Assembly: GCA_944375905.1 (NCBI GenBank)
Contig: CALWAS010000014.1
Span: forward strand, 1-42,665
Source: an uncultured Bacilli bacterium
Lineage (GTDB): Bacteria; Bacillota_I; Bacilli_A; RFN20; CAG-826
Length of the DNA stretch: 42,665 bases
Direction: 5' to 3'
Shown here in pieces: positions 6,616 to 14,507 of the stretch. Numbering within the stretch: the stretch's first letter is position 1; the number at the start of each line of letters is the position of its first letter. A model generated the notes under the pieces. The model searched no databases, was not told where the DNA came from, and was given only the letters and a program-made list of their open reading frames with translations. The position numbers and the translations under genes were made by a program.

Positions 6616-9234
6616 ATGAGCCATTTAGATCAAAGCGAAACGCCGTTCCTGACCGCGCTCGATCAAGCGTCAAAGGAAATTAAATCGCCTTTTGACGTTC
6701 CAGGGCACCATCTTGGAAACATTTCGACGAAGGCGGTGGACGTCATCGGCCACCGCGTTTACGAGTGCGACGTCAACGCTCCTCTTGGCATGGACAATCT
6801 AGCCCAGCCGCGCGGAGTGATCCTTCAATCGGAACGCCTGCTTGCCGATGCCTGCGGAGCCGACGATGCTTTCTTCCTCGTCAATGGGACGACCGGCGGG
6901 ATCCTAGCTATGTTCCTGGCGGCATTGAAGGCAAACGACAAGGTAATCTTGCCTCGAAATGTTCACAAATCCGTCATCAATTCTTTGATTTTGTGCGGGG
7001 CCATACCGGTTTACGTGATGCCGGAGATCGACGACGAACTCAACATCGCCAACCAGCCTTCGCTCAAGGATTGGGAAAAGGCCATGCGCCAGCATCCGTC
7101 GGCCAAAGCCATTTTCGTCATCAACCCGACTTATTTCGGGGCCGTCGGCCCTTTGAAGGAACTCGTTTCCTTGGCCCACGCCCGCGGCATGGCCGTCCTC
7201 GTCGATGAGGCCCATGGCGCTCATTATTACTTTCACGGGTCGAGGGGCCTCTGCTCGGCCATGGATGCGGGGGCGGACCTTTCGAGCGCCTCGTTCCACA
7301 AGACGGCCGGCTCCCTTACCCAAAGCTCCGTTCTATTGATGCACTATGGGTTCTTTACCCGCGAAGACATCCAGAAATCGCTCAACGTCCTAACGACGAC
7401 GTCGCCTTCCTCGATTCTCATGGCTTCCATCGACGGGGCCAGGAGCTACATGGCTTCCGAAAAGGGAAGGGAAGATATCGAGCACGTCTATCTCTTGAGC
7501 GACTATGCCCGTTCGGAAATCGCCAAGATCGACGGCTTCTATGACGTTTCCCGCGAGCATTTCATCCGTCATGGCGCCTACGATTACGATGTCACGAAAC
7601 TCGTAATAGGCCTCGATAGGCTCGATATTTCCGGTTTTGACCTTTACCGCATTCTCCGAGAGAAATACGAAATCCAGATGGAGCTTGCCGAAAGCCACGC
7701 GGTGCTCGGCATTTTGGCCATCGGAACCAAGAAAGAGCATGTCGACCGTTTGATTGCCGCCCTGAGGGAAATCGGATCCGAGCACTTCCGCCCGGACATG
7801 AAGAAGGCCGATCCCAATATCGACCTTTCCTTCCCTTTCATGCTTATCAGGCCACGGACGGCTTTCCATGCCCCGGGCAAGGTACTCCCCCTCGATGAGC
7901 TCGACGGGGAAATCTCGAAGGAACAGGTCATGATCTACCCGCCGGGAATCCCCCTCATTTGCCCGGGCGAAGTCTGGACCAAGGATCTAATCAGGCGCGT
8001 CAAGGGCTATGAAGCCTGCGGCGTCAAGACGATGTCGTCCTACACGGACGGCTTCGAGGTCGTGGACACGAGGAACTGGAAGCGTTTCCGCGTTTACGAG
8101 AAGAAGCTCGGCGATTATCTCGAAAGCAAGATCACGACCCCGCGAGAGGATGGCTACCGCCTTCCTTTCGAGGGCAAGCGCCACGATTGCGTTTTCGTGC
8201 TCGCCCCCTACCGGGCCGACACTTGGCGCGAAGGCGCCGAGCCTGCCGTTAACGAGATTAAGCGCCTGGTCGAGGAAATAGCGCGCTTCGAGCCGGTCGT
8301 GGTGGGTATCCATCCGAGCCACTACAAGCGCTTGGCTCCGCGTTTTCAGGGAATTGAGAACGTCAAGACGATATCCATCCGCTACAACGATTCCTGGGCC
8401 CGTGACATTTTCCCGTTCTTCCTCAACAACGGAAAGAAAATGCGGACGCTGGATTTCCGCTTCAACGCTTGGGGAGGCGACGTCGACGGGCTCTACAAGA
8501 ACTACCGCGACGACGACCGGATTTCCGAAATCATCTCCAAGAGGATGAAGTTAAGGAGCTACTACCTGAATGATTTCGTCCTCGAAGGCGGCTCGGTTGT
8601 CCTCGATGGCGAGGGGACGCTCATAACGACCGAGGCGTGCCTTCTTTCGAAAGGGCGCAACCCGACGCTTTCAAAAGCCGAAATCGAAGACCGCCTGATG
8701 GAATATTTCAACGTCGAAAAGGTCATTTGGCTGCCTCATGGCATCTATCAGGACGAGACCAACGAGCATGCCGACAACATGGTGGCGTTCGCCCGTCCTG
8801 GCGAGGTCTTCCTCGCTTGGAGCGACGATCTCGAGGATCCCCAGTATGAGTATTCCCACGATGCGCTTGCGATTTTGAAAAACGAACGCGACGCGAAGGG
8901 GAGGAACTTCAAGATCCACTTCCTGCGCACTCCGTCTCCGGCCCTCAGGATGAGCGAGGCGGAAGCCCGCGGGCTCAAAAAGGAGAGAACGACCCTCGAC
9001 GTAAGGGAAGGCGGGCGGAGGCTGGCCGCGAGCTACGTCAATTTCATCCAAGGCGAAGACTACGCCATCATCCCGGGATTCGGGGTGAAGGAAGACCGCT
9101 TGGCCCATGAGGAGTTCAAGCGCGTTTTCCCAGAGAAGGAAATCATTCAGATTCCGACCCGTGAGATTCTTCTCGGAGGCGGGAACATCCATTGCCTTAC
9201 CATGGGCGTCGCATCTATCGAGGAAAAGAAATGA
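6616..9234 (+). CDS. fused arginine decarboxylase - agmatine deiminase
   Basis: An 872-residue bifunctional protein. Residues 1 to about 510 are a fold-I PLP decarboxylase of the Orn/Lys/Arg (SpeA/YaaO-like) family: DVPGHHLGNI near the start, VNGTTGG, VDEAHGAH, and the PLP lysine K229 in SFHKTAGSLTQ. From about 520 to the end is a full agmatine deiminase: VLAPYRADTW, NDSWARDIFP, FNAWGG, LEGGS, DETNEHADN and the catalytic C860 in GGGNIHC. Together they would turn arginine into agmatine and then N-carbamoylputrescine. The deiminase half and the amidase next door make arginine the likely decarboxylase substrate. The family form DETNGHVDN has two changes here, but the histidine remains. One continuous frame without a stop or frameshift joins the halves, so this is a true fusion. 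Confidence 0.9.
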   Translation: MSHLDQSETPFLTALDQASKEIKSPFDVPGHHLGNISTKAVDVIGHRVYECDVNAPLGMDNLAQPRGVILQSERLLADACGADDAFFLVNGTTGGILAMFLAALKANDKVILPRNVHKSVINSLILCGAIPVYVMPEIDDELNIANQPSLKDWEKAMRQHPSAKAIFVINPTYFGAVGPLKELVSLAHARGMAVLVDEAHGAHYYFHGSRGLCSAMDAGADLSSASFHKTAGSLTQSSVLLMHYGFFTREDIQKSLNVLTTTSPSSILMASIDGARSYMASEKGREDIEHVYLLSDYARSEIAKIDGFYDVSREHFIRHGAYDYDVTKLVIGLDRLDISGFDLYRILREKYEIQMELAESHAVLGILAIGTKKEHVDRLIAALREIGSEHFRPDMKKADPNIDLSFPFMLIRPRTAFHAPGKVLPLDELDGEISKEQVMIYPPGIPLICPGEVWTKDLIRRVKGYEACGVKTMSSYTDGFEVVDTRNWKRFRVYEKKLGDYLESKITTPREDGYRLPFEGKRHDCVFVLAPYRADTWREGAEPAVNEIKRLVEEIARFEPVVVGIHPSHYKRLAPRFQGIENVKTISIRYNDSWARDIFPFFLNNGKKMRTLDFRFNAWGGDVDGLYKNYRDDDRISEIISKRMKLRSYYLNDFVLEGGSVVLDGEGTLITTEACLLSKGRNPTLSKAEIEDRLMEYFNVEKVIWLPHGIYQDETNEHADNMVAFARPGEVFLAWSDDLEDPQYEYSHDALAILKNERDAKGRNFKIHFLRTPSPALRMSEAEARGLKKERTTLDVREGGRRLAASYVNFIQGEDYAIIPGFGVKEDRLAHEEFKRVFPEKEIIQIPTREILLGGGNIHCLTMGVASIEEKK

Positions 9235-10133
9235 AAGTAGCCGCTTTGCAGTATGCCGTCCCGTCATCTTATGAGGAAGCCACCGCAAAAGCGGCTTCCT
9301 TTGTCGAAAAAGCCGCTTCGATGGGGGCGAAATTGATTCTTCTCCCCGAGCTTTTCGAAGGCCATTATTTCTGTCAGGTCGAGGACTATGAGAACTTCAA
9401 GTTGGCCGAGGAAAGGGCCTCTTCGAAGACCCTTGCCCGATTCAGGGAGCTCGCCAAGCGCCTTGGGGTCGTCCTCCCGATTTCCTTTTTCGAGCGGTCG
9501 GGGAATGTCTTCTACAACTCGCTTGTGGTAATCGACGCAGACGGCAGGGAAACCGGTCTTTATCGGAAAAGCCACATACCGACCGGGGAGTGCTATGAGG
9601 AAAAGTTCTATTTCACCCCCGGCGACACTGGTTTCAGGACATTCGATACGGCGGTGGGAAGAATCGGCTGCGGTATTTGTTGGGACCAATGGTTCCCTGA
9701 GACTAGCAGGATCCTCGCCCTCAAGGGAGCCGAGATCATCCTCTTCCCGACGGCCATCGGAAGTGAACCCGTTCTCGACAAGGACTCGATGCCCCATTGG
9801 CGCAACGCCATGGCAGGCCAAGCCGCAAGCAACTTGGTTCCCATTGTCGCGGCCAACCGCATCGGCATTGAAAAGGCCGGTAGTTCCTCGATGAGCTTCG
9901 GAGGCTATTCCTTCATTGCCGATCAGCATGGCGAGATCGTTTCCTCACTTTCGAGAAGCGAGGAAGGAATCGCCATCTTCGATTTCGATTTTGGGAAGAT
10001 CGCCGAAGAGCGTTATTCATGGGGCGTCTTCCGCGACCGCCGCACCGATCTTTACCGCGGCATTCTCGAAAAGGACCTATCCTCCGAAATAGGAGAGAAG
10101 GATGATGGACACAAGGACGGCGACGGCCGTTAG
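9231..10133 (+). CDS. aguB: N-carbamoylputrescine amidase
   Basis: Nitrilase-superfamily amidase of 300 residues that hydrolyses N-carbamoylputrescine to putrescine, ammonia and CO2, the last step of the agmatine route. The catalytic triad is visible: E40 in LLPELFEGHYF, K113 in LYRKSHIP and C150 in CGICWDQWFPE, the last being typical of the plant and bacterial AguB group. ATG 9231 overlaps the stop of the fusion gene (ATGA) with GAGGAAA upstream, giving tight coupling. With the preceding fusion it completes arginine to putrescine in two polypeptides. The charged C-terminal tail overlaps, on the other strand, the end of a small membrane-protein gene. Confidence 0.93.
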   Translation: MKVAALQYAVPSSYEEATAKAASFVEKAASMGAKLILLPELFEGHYFCQVEDYENFKLAEERASSKTLARFRELAKRLGVVLPISFFERSGNVFYNSLVVIDADGRETGLYRKSHIPTGECYEEKFYFTPGDTGFRTFDTAVGRIGCGICWDQWFPETSRILALKGAEIILFPTAIGSEPVLDKDSMPHWRNAMAGQAASNLVPIVAANRIGIEKAGSSSMSFGGYSFIADQHGEIVSSLSRSEEGIAIFDFDFGKIAEERYSWGVFRDRRTDLYRGILEKDLSSEIGEKDDGHKDGDGR

Positions 10134-10178
10134 CCCAATGACAATCGGAAATAGATAACGGGGGTCGAAACGTTTCAC
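10077..10178 (-). CDS. 33-residue single-span membrane protein
   Basis: A short frame from GTG 10178 to TAG 10077-10079 encodes a basic N-terminus (KRFDPRY) followed by about 23 hydrophobic residues (LFPIVIGLTAVAVLVSIILL) and a short SYFGG tail, a typical small inner-membrane protein with its N-terminus inside. A TAAAAT box (10186-10191) lies 7 bases before the GTG, matching the leaderless start architecture of other first genes here. The 3' half overlaps the end of aguB in antisense. It is divergent from the MntP-like gene. No family is recognised. The hydrophobic run is hard to explain as chance, since the opposite strand encodes an ordinary charged tail. Confidence 0.55.
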   Translation of the reverse strand: MKRFDPRYLFPIVIGLTAVAVLVSIILLSYFGG

Positions 10179-10185
10179 ATGGTCA

Positions 10186-10191
10186 ATTTTA
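10186..10191 (-). promoter_or_regulatory. -10 box for the small membrane protein
   Basis: TAAAAT on the minus strand, 7 bases before GTG 10178. No clear -35 box is seen. Confidence 0.4.
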
Positions 10192-10204
10192 GAGGCCAAA
10201 GTCA

Positions 10205-10807
10205 ATGGAATGGCTAGGTTTTTCCATTATTTTCGCCTTGGCCCTCTCTCTTGATTGCTTCGCCCTCAGCGTAAGCGACGGCCTTGTCTATCCCGACATG
10301 GGAAGAAAGAAGTCCTTTTTCGCCGCCGGGACATTCGGCCTTTTCCAAGGGCTCTTCCCGCTCGTAGGCTTCCTTATCGGAATCGCCTTCAGCGAATGGA
10401 TCGACCTTTATGACCATTGGATCGGGTTCGCCCTTCTTTCGGCCATCGGCCTCAAGATGATTGGGGAAAGCGTCGTTGAGTTGATCAAGAAAGAAGAGGA
10501 CAAGCCGCACCGGGAGCTGACCTATCCGTCCATTCTCCTGCAGGGGGTTGCCGATTCGATCGACGCCTTGGCCGTAGGGGTGACCATCAGAACCAACATC
10601 AAGGCGACGGCCGATTACCAAATCTATGTCTGTTTCGCCATCATCGCGATCGTAAGCTTCCTCATTTCGCTGCTCGGGCTATACGGGGGGAGGTTCTTCA
10701 ACCGCCTATTCCGCGGCAAGGTGCAGATCACCGAAATCGTGGGCGGCACGGTGCTTGTTTTCCTCGGGCTTTTCATCCTTCTCGAAGGACTAGGCTATAT
10801 CGGTTAA
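10205..10807 (+). CDS. MntP-like putative manganese efflux protein
   Basis: Integral membrane protein of 200 residues with six hydrophobic segments arranged as two related halves, as in the MntP (DUF204) family of Mn(II) exporters. Signature acidic positions are present in the first segment (LSLDCFALSVSDG) and in the fourth (VADSIDALAVGV), where relatives have MDAFAVS and IDALAVG. A short cytoplasmic loop, KKEEDKPHREL, separates the halves. ATG 10205 has a GAGG about 10 bases upstream. I see no manganese riboswitch in the 71-base gap after aguB, so it may be read through from the polyamine operon or from a weak promoter. Confidence 0.8.
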   Translation: MEWLGFSIIFALALSLDCFALSVSDGLVYPDMGRKKSFFAAGTFGLFQGLFPLVGFLIGIAFSEWIDLYDHWIGFALLSAIGLKMIGESVVELIKKEEDKPHRELTYPSILLQGVADSIDALAVGVTIRTNIKATADYQIYVCFAIIAIVSFLISLLGLYGGRFFNRLFRGKVQITEIVGGTVLVFLGLFILLEGLGYIG

Positions 10808-10810
10808 AAT
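10805..10810 (+). promoter_or_regulatory. -10 box of the nucleotidase gene
   Basis: TAAAAT overlaps the TAA stop of the MntP-like gene and ends 6 bases before GTG 10817, which places the expected transcription start on the G of the start codon. Confidence 0.5.
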
Positions 10811-10816
10811 CTTAGG

Positions 10817-12682
10817 GTGAAAAAACATTTGCCCTTTTTGCTCTCACTATCCGCCCTTGTCCTGCTTTCGTGCACGCCTAGCAATATAAGCAGCGATTCC
10901 TCTTCTTCTCTGTCCTCTTCGTCCTCCAATTCGATTGTTCTCGATTCAAGCGATTGGTCGAGTTACGAGGAAACGAGCGAGGAAGTCTTCGAAGGGGAAA
11001 TAGGTAGCGAGGTCGTTCTCGACGGAAGCGACGCGGTAGCGTTGGAAGGCGGCCTTTCCTTTTCCATTGGCGGCGGGCTTGGCATCAACTCAAGCCTTTC
11101 GTCGGCCGAAGGCGGGAAAATCTTCCTTCTAGACGGGGCTTTCATGAGCAACGAAGAAGCCTACTCTTCCTTTACCGGGATCGAGGTCGATTTCTCTTCG
11201 AGCGACGAAACGTCGTTCCTACTTGCCAAGGGATCGTACTTTTCAATCGACAATGGAGCGATTGGCGCCAAGCCCCTCGCATCGGGAATGAGACTCGATT
11301 TCGAAGATGGATGCCGTTATTTCTCCCTTTACGCGGCCGTCGGCTCCTTTGAGATCGACGCCATACGCCTTTATAGCGAAAAGGACATGGATAGAGAGGC
11401 TCGCGAAATCGGTGCGATCGACATCTATACGATCAACGATACCCACGGCGGCATGACCTACAACGGGGAAGACGGACAATACCAACTCGGGATTTCCAAG
11501 CTCTCGGCCGTTTACGAAGACGCGTATTCGAAAAATGTCGACGGTACGGTCATCCTCTCCTCGGGCGACATGTGGCAGGGAAGCGCGATCAGCAACCTGA
11601 CCTATGGAGAGGCAATGATACGGTGGATGAACCTCGTTGGCTTTGACGCGATGGCCGTTGGCAACCACGAGTTCGACTGGGGAAGCGAAAGAATCGCCAC
11701 CAATAGCGAAATCGCCCATTTCCCGTTTCTCGGGATCAACGTCCGCGACGATGAGGGCGAAATGCCTCCCTTCATGAGCCCAAGCAAGGTCGTAACCCGC
11801 GGCGGCGTGAGAATTGGCATCGTCGGCGGCATCGGCCGTCTCGAGGGTTCGATTTTGGCCTCGAGCCTCGGAGGCTATTATTTTGCCGATTATTCATCGC
11901 TCATCGACCTCGAGGCGAAGCGTCTCCGTTACGAAGAAGGATGCGATATCGTCGTTGCCTCCCTCCATAATGGCGATCTCGATACAAGGTACTGCCACGA
12001 CATCGATGCCGTTTTCCTCGGACACGACCACGTAAGCGACTATTTTCTCGATAACTATGGAATTCCGCATGTGAAATGCTGGGCCAACGGCTCGGACATC
12101 CGCTCCGTCCGCTTCGTTAGGGACGAGAACGGCAATTGGGTTTTCGATGGCAAGGAGCGCGATTACGGATTCGCGGAAGGCAGCGAGCTAGCCGATGAGA
12201 CGAAAGCCGCCGCCCTCCTTTCCTATTACGAAGGCGAATTCGAAGCGGTCCTCAATGAAGAAGTCGGCTATGCGGAAGAAACGATCTCGACGCGCGAACT
12301 CGTTTCCATCGCGACGGAAAGTCTTTACAGATTCTACAAGAGGGATTCCTGGTATCCGGAAATCGCCATGTCGATTGTAAACACGGGGTGCGCCCGCCAG
12401 GACATCGTCGACGGGACCATTACCTATGGCGATGTTTACGCTTCCTTCCCCTTCGACAACGATCACATATTCGCCTATGTCGACGGCAGCGACATGTCCT
12501 ATGTTTCGCGCAACAACGCGACTTACTACGAGGACAGCAATTGGGTAAAAGGCGAAAAATACTTAGTCGTTGTCATTTCCTATGTCTATGAGAAGGCAAC
12601 CTACATCTACGAGGAAGTGGGACGCGACAGCGTCAACCGGCTCCGCGATGTCGTAAGCAGCTATTTCCTAGGGGAATTATGA
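10817..12682 (+). CDS. 5'-nucleotidase / metallophosphoesterase lipoprotein
   Basis: Surface lipoprotein of 621 residues: signal peptide with lipobox LLSC (lipidated C19), then a serine-rich linker. Residues about 45-200 form a region of unknown type, rich in acidic residues and predicted strands. From about 200 comes a calcineurin-like phosphoesterase: N207-D208-x-H210 (INDTHGG), GD in SSGDMWQG, N283-H284 (GNHEFDWG), a histidine in ASLHNGD, and H403-D404-H405 (LGHDH). The C-terminal part (about 480-615) is a 5'-nucleotidase substrate domain (NTGCARQDIVDG, YGDVYASFPFDN). It likely releases phosphate and nucleosides from extracellular nucleotides. GTG start, no Shine-Dalgarno. It overlaps the patatin gene by ATGA. 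Confidence 0.88.
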   Translation: MKKHLPFLLSLSALVLLSCTPSNISSDSSSSLSSSSSNSIVLDSSDWSSYEETSEEVFEGEIGSEVVLDGSDAVALEGGLSFSIGGGLGINSSLSSAEGGKIFLLDGAFMSNEEAYSSFTGIEVDFSSSDETSFLLAKGSYFSIDNGAIGAKPLASGMRLDFEDGCRYFSLYAAVGSFEIDAIRLYSEKDMDREAREIGAIDIYTINDTHGGMTYNGEDGQYQLGISKLSAVYEDAYSKNVDGTVILSSGDMWQGSAISNLTYGEAMIRWMNLVGFDAMAVGNHEFDWGSERIATNSEIAHFPFLGINVRDDEGEMPPFMSPSKVVTRGGVRIGIVGGIGRLEGSILASSLGGYYFADYSSLIDLEAKRLRYEEGCDIVVASLHNGDLDTRYCHDIDAVFLGHDHVSDYFLDNYGIPHVKCWANGSDIRSVRFVRDENGNWVFDGKERDYGFAEGSELADETKAAALLSYYEGEFEAVLNEEVGYAEETISTRELVSIATESLYRFYKRDSWYPEIAMSIVNTGCARQDIVDGTITYGDVYASFPFDNDHIFAYVDGSDMSYVSRNNATYYEDSNWVKGEKYLVVVISYVYEKATYIYEEVGRDSVNRLRDVVSSYFLGEL

Positions 12683-13551
12683 AAAAGCGTCCTTTTACCC
12701 TGGTCGTCCAGGGCGGATCGATGCGCGGCATCTACGCGGCAGGGGTTCTCGATGCCTTCATGGAAGAAGGATTGGAGCCAAGTCTTGCCTTCGGGACTTC
12801 GGCCGGATCGCTCATGCTTGCCAACTTCCTCTCGGGCGATTACCTGCGAGCCAAAAAGACGGTCCTCCTAATGGCTAGCGACCGCCGCTTCATGTCGCCC
12901 GTGAATCTTGTAAGGAAGGGCAGCTTCTTCGATTTCGACTACCTATTCGATGAGGTTCCCTCCTTCCTTCCATACGACAAGGAAAAACTTTTGAGCGCCC
13001 CAATCCGCTTTTATGCGGTGGCGACCGAGCTTGAGAGCTGCACTTCGACGCTATTTGAAAAAGGCGAATCCGATTTCTTCACGGGGCTGGCCGCTTCTTG
13101 CTCGCTTCCCCTTTTAAGCGTTCCGGTCAAGGCCCGCGGGAAGCATTATCTCGACGGGGGGATCGTCGCCCCGATTGCCCTTCATGAGGCTCTTCGGATG
13201 AAGGAAGGCCCCCTCATCGTGATTTCCACCCAGGCGAGGGGCTATCGAAAGAAGGCGCGGGTCGATCACCCCAATCCCCTCTTTCGGAAGGTGTTTGAGC
13301 AATTCCCGCTCATCGAGGATCTCGTCCGCCATCCGGAAAAGGTTTACAACCCCTTGTTCGATGAACTGGATTCGATGAACGACAAAGGGGATTTGCTGGC
13401 GATTTATCCATCAAAGGACATTAACATAAAGGCGACCGAACGCGAGCCGGAGGTTCTTTCCGAAATCTATTCCCTTGGCCATGCGGATGCAAAAAGGGAA
13501 ATGCGATCCATTCTTTCCTTCTTGTCCATGACAAGAACCGCTAAAATCTAG
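12679..13551 (+). CDS. patatin-like phospholipase
   Basis: Serine acyl hydrolase of 290 residues with the Ser-Asp dyad of the patatin family: the nucleophile S41 in FGTSAGS and D159 in YLDGGI. The oxyanion loop is QGGSMRGIYAAG, where most relatives have GGGxRG. The overall layout resembles the YjjU/RssA group of bacterial patatins. No signal peptide is present, so it acts in the cytoplasm or at the inner membrane face, probably on lipids. It starts inside the stop of the nucleotidase gene (ATGA), suggesting translational coupling. The end of the gene contains the -10 box and a palindrome belonging to the next gene. Confidence 0.87.
   Translation: MKKRPFTLVVQGGSMRGIYAAGVLDAFMEEGLEPSLAFGTSAGSLMLANFLSGDYLRAKKTVLLMASDRRFMSPVNLVRKGSFFDFDYLFDEVPSFLPYDKEKLLSAPIRFYAVATELESCTSTLFEKGESDFFTGLAASCSLPLLSVPVKARGKHYLDGGIVAPIALHEALRMKEGPLIVISTQARGYRKKARVDHPNPLFRKVFEQFPLIEDLVRHPEKVYNPLFDELDSMNDKGDLLAIYPSKDINIKATEREPEVLSEIYSLGHADAKREMRSILSFLSMTRTAKI
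13519..13547 (+). promoter_or_regulatory. promoter with perfect palindrome before the RluA gene
   Basis: TTCTTGTC-CAT-GACAAGAA (13519-13537) is a perfect 8-bp inverted repeat with a 3-base centre, located in the -35 region of a TAAAAT -10 box (13542-13547), 9 bases before ATG 13557. It lies within the last codons of the patatin gene. It has no following T-run, so an operator is more likely than a terminator. Confidence 0.45.
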
Positions 13552-13556
13552 GGGTC

Positions 13557-14507
13557 ATGCGTAACCCCACTTTCAGACACCGCGAACGCCGAGGAGAAGA
13601 CAAGACCTTCGTCGTGAAAAAGGAAACGACTTTGCTCGCTTTCGTCATGGAAAAGCTGCCAAAGCAAAGCGAGCGGAACTGCCGACGCATCATCGCCAAC
13701 CATCAGGTTGCCGTCGGCGGCGCGCCGATTTCCCTCTTTTCGGCCGAACTGTATCCGGAAGACGAGGTTACGATTGCCTGGGAGCCAATCCGCAAGAAAA
13801 AGCGGCGCGATCTCCCGATCATCTACGAGGACGATCATCTTCTCGCGATCGACAAGCCGAGCGGGCTTCTTTCGGTGGCCTCCGACAAGGAAAAGAAGGC
13901 AACCGCTTATCGGATGATGAGCGATTATGTTTCGATGAAGGACCGATCAAAGCGGCTTTTCGTCGTCCACCGGCTTGACGAGGACACTTCTGGAGTGCTG
14001 CTATTTGCCAAGGACCGCGCGACCCAGGAAAAGCTTCAGAAGCATTGGAACGACGTCGTCACCAAGCGCGGATATTACGCCATCGTCGAAGGGGAGATGG
14101 AAAAGAAAGAGGACACCCTCAGGAACTACCTATTCGAAGACAAGACGAATCTCATGCGGGTCGCCCATGGAAAAAGCGGGAAGCTTGCCGTCACTTCCTA
14201 TAAAGTCATCGCCGAAAAGGGAGGCTATTCCCTCCTCGACGTGGACATCAAAACCGGACGCAAAAACCAGATACGCGTCCAGCTCGGCCACATCGGGCAC
14301 TACATAGTGGGGGACGATAAATACGGCGAACCGGCCAATCCCCTCAAAAGGCTTGGCCTGCATGCTTACGAGCTTATGATCGTCTCGCCGATCGATGGAC
14401 GGAGCATCGAGTTGAAGTCCCCCATGCCCACGGCATTCAAGTCGATGTTCTTCAAAGCAAGGAAGAAGGAAGAGAGCCATGTCAGCGACCGCCGCGAGGA
14501 AAAATAG
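13557..14507 (+). CDS. RluA/RluD-family pseudouridine synthase
   Basis: Isomerises uridine to pseudouridine in rRNA (RluD-like members act in 23S rRNA, others also on tRNA). The 316-residue protein has an N-terminal S4-like RNA-binding region (about 15-80, with SERNCRRIIANHQVAVGG), then the catalytic domain with IDKPSGLLS, the catalytic D141 in HRLDEDTSGVLLFAK, and the C-terminal TGRKNQIRVQLGHIGH motif. Length and motif order are normal. Which uridine it modifies cannot be told. The start is supported by the -10 box 9 bases upstream. The next gene begins 29 bases before its stop. Confidence 0.92.
   Translation: MRNPTFRHRERRGEDKTFVVKKETTLLAFVMEKLPKQSERNCRRIIANHQVAVGGAPISLFSAELYPEDEVTIAWEPIRKKKRRDLPIIYEDDHLLAIDKPSGLLSVASDKEKKATAYRMMSDYVSMKDRSKRLFVVHRLDEDTSGVLLFAKDRATQEKLQKHWNDVVTKRGYYAIVEGEMEKKEDTLRNYLFEDKTNLMRVAHGKSGKLAVTSYKVIAEKGGYSLLDVDIKTGRKNQIRVQLGHIGHYIVGDDKYGEPANPLKRLGLHAYELMIVSPIDGRSIELKSPMPTAFKSMFFKARKKEESHVSDRREEK

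Noticed and set aside
10134-10204. Manganese (yybP-ykoY) riboswitch before the MntP-like gene
   Set aside because: The gap is too short and I cannot find the conserved loops; it holds the start of the small antisense gene instead.
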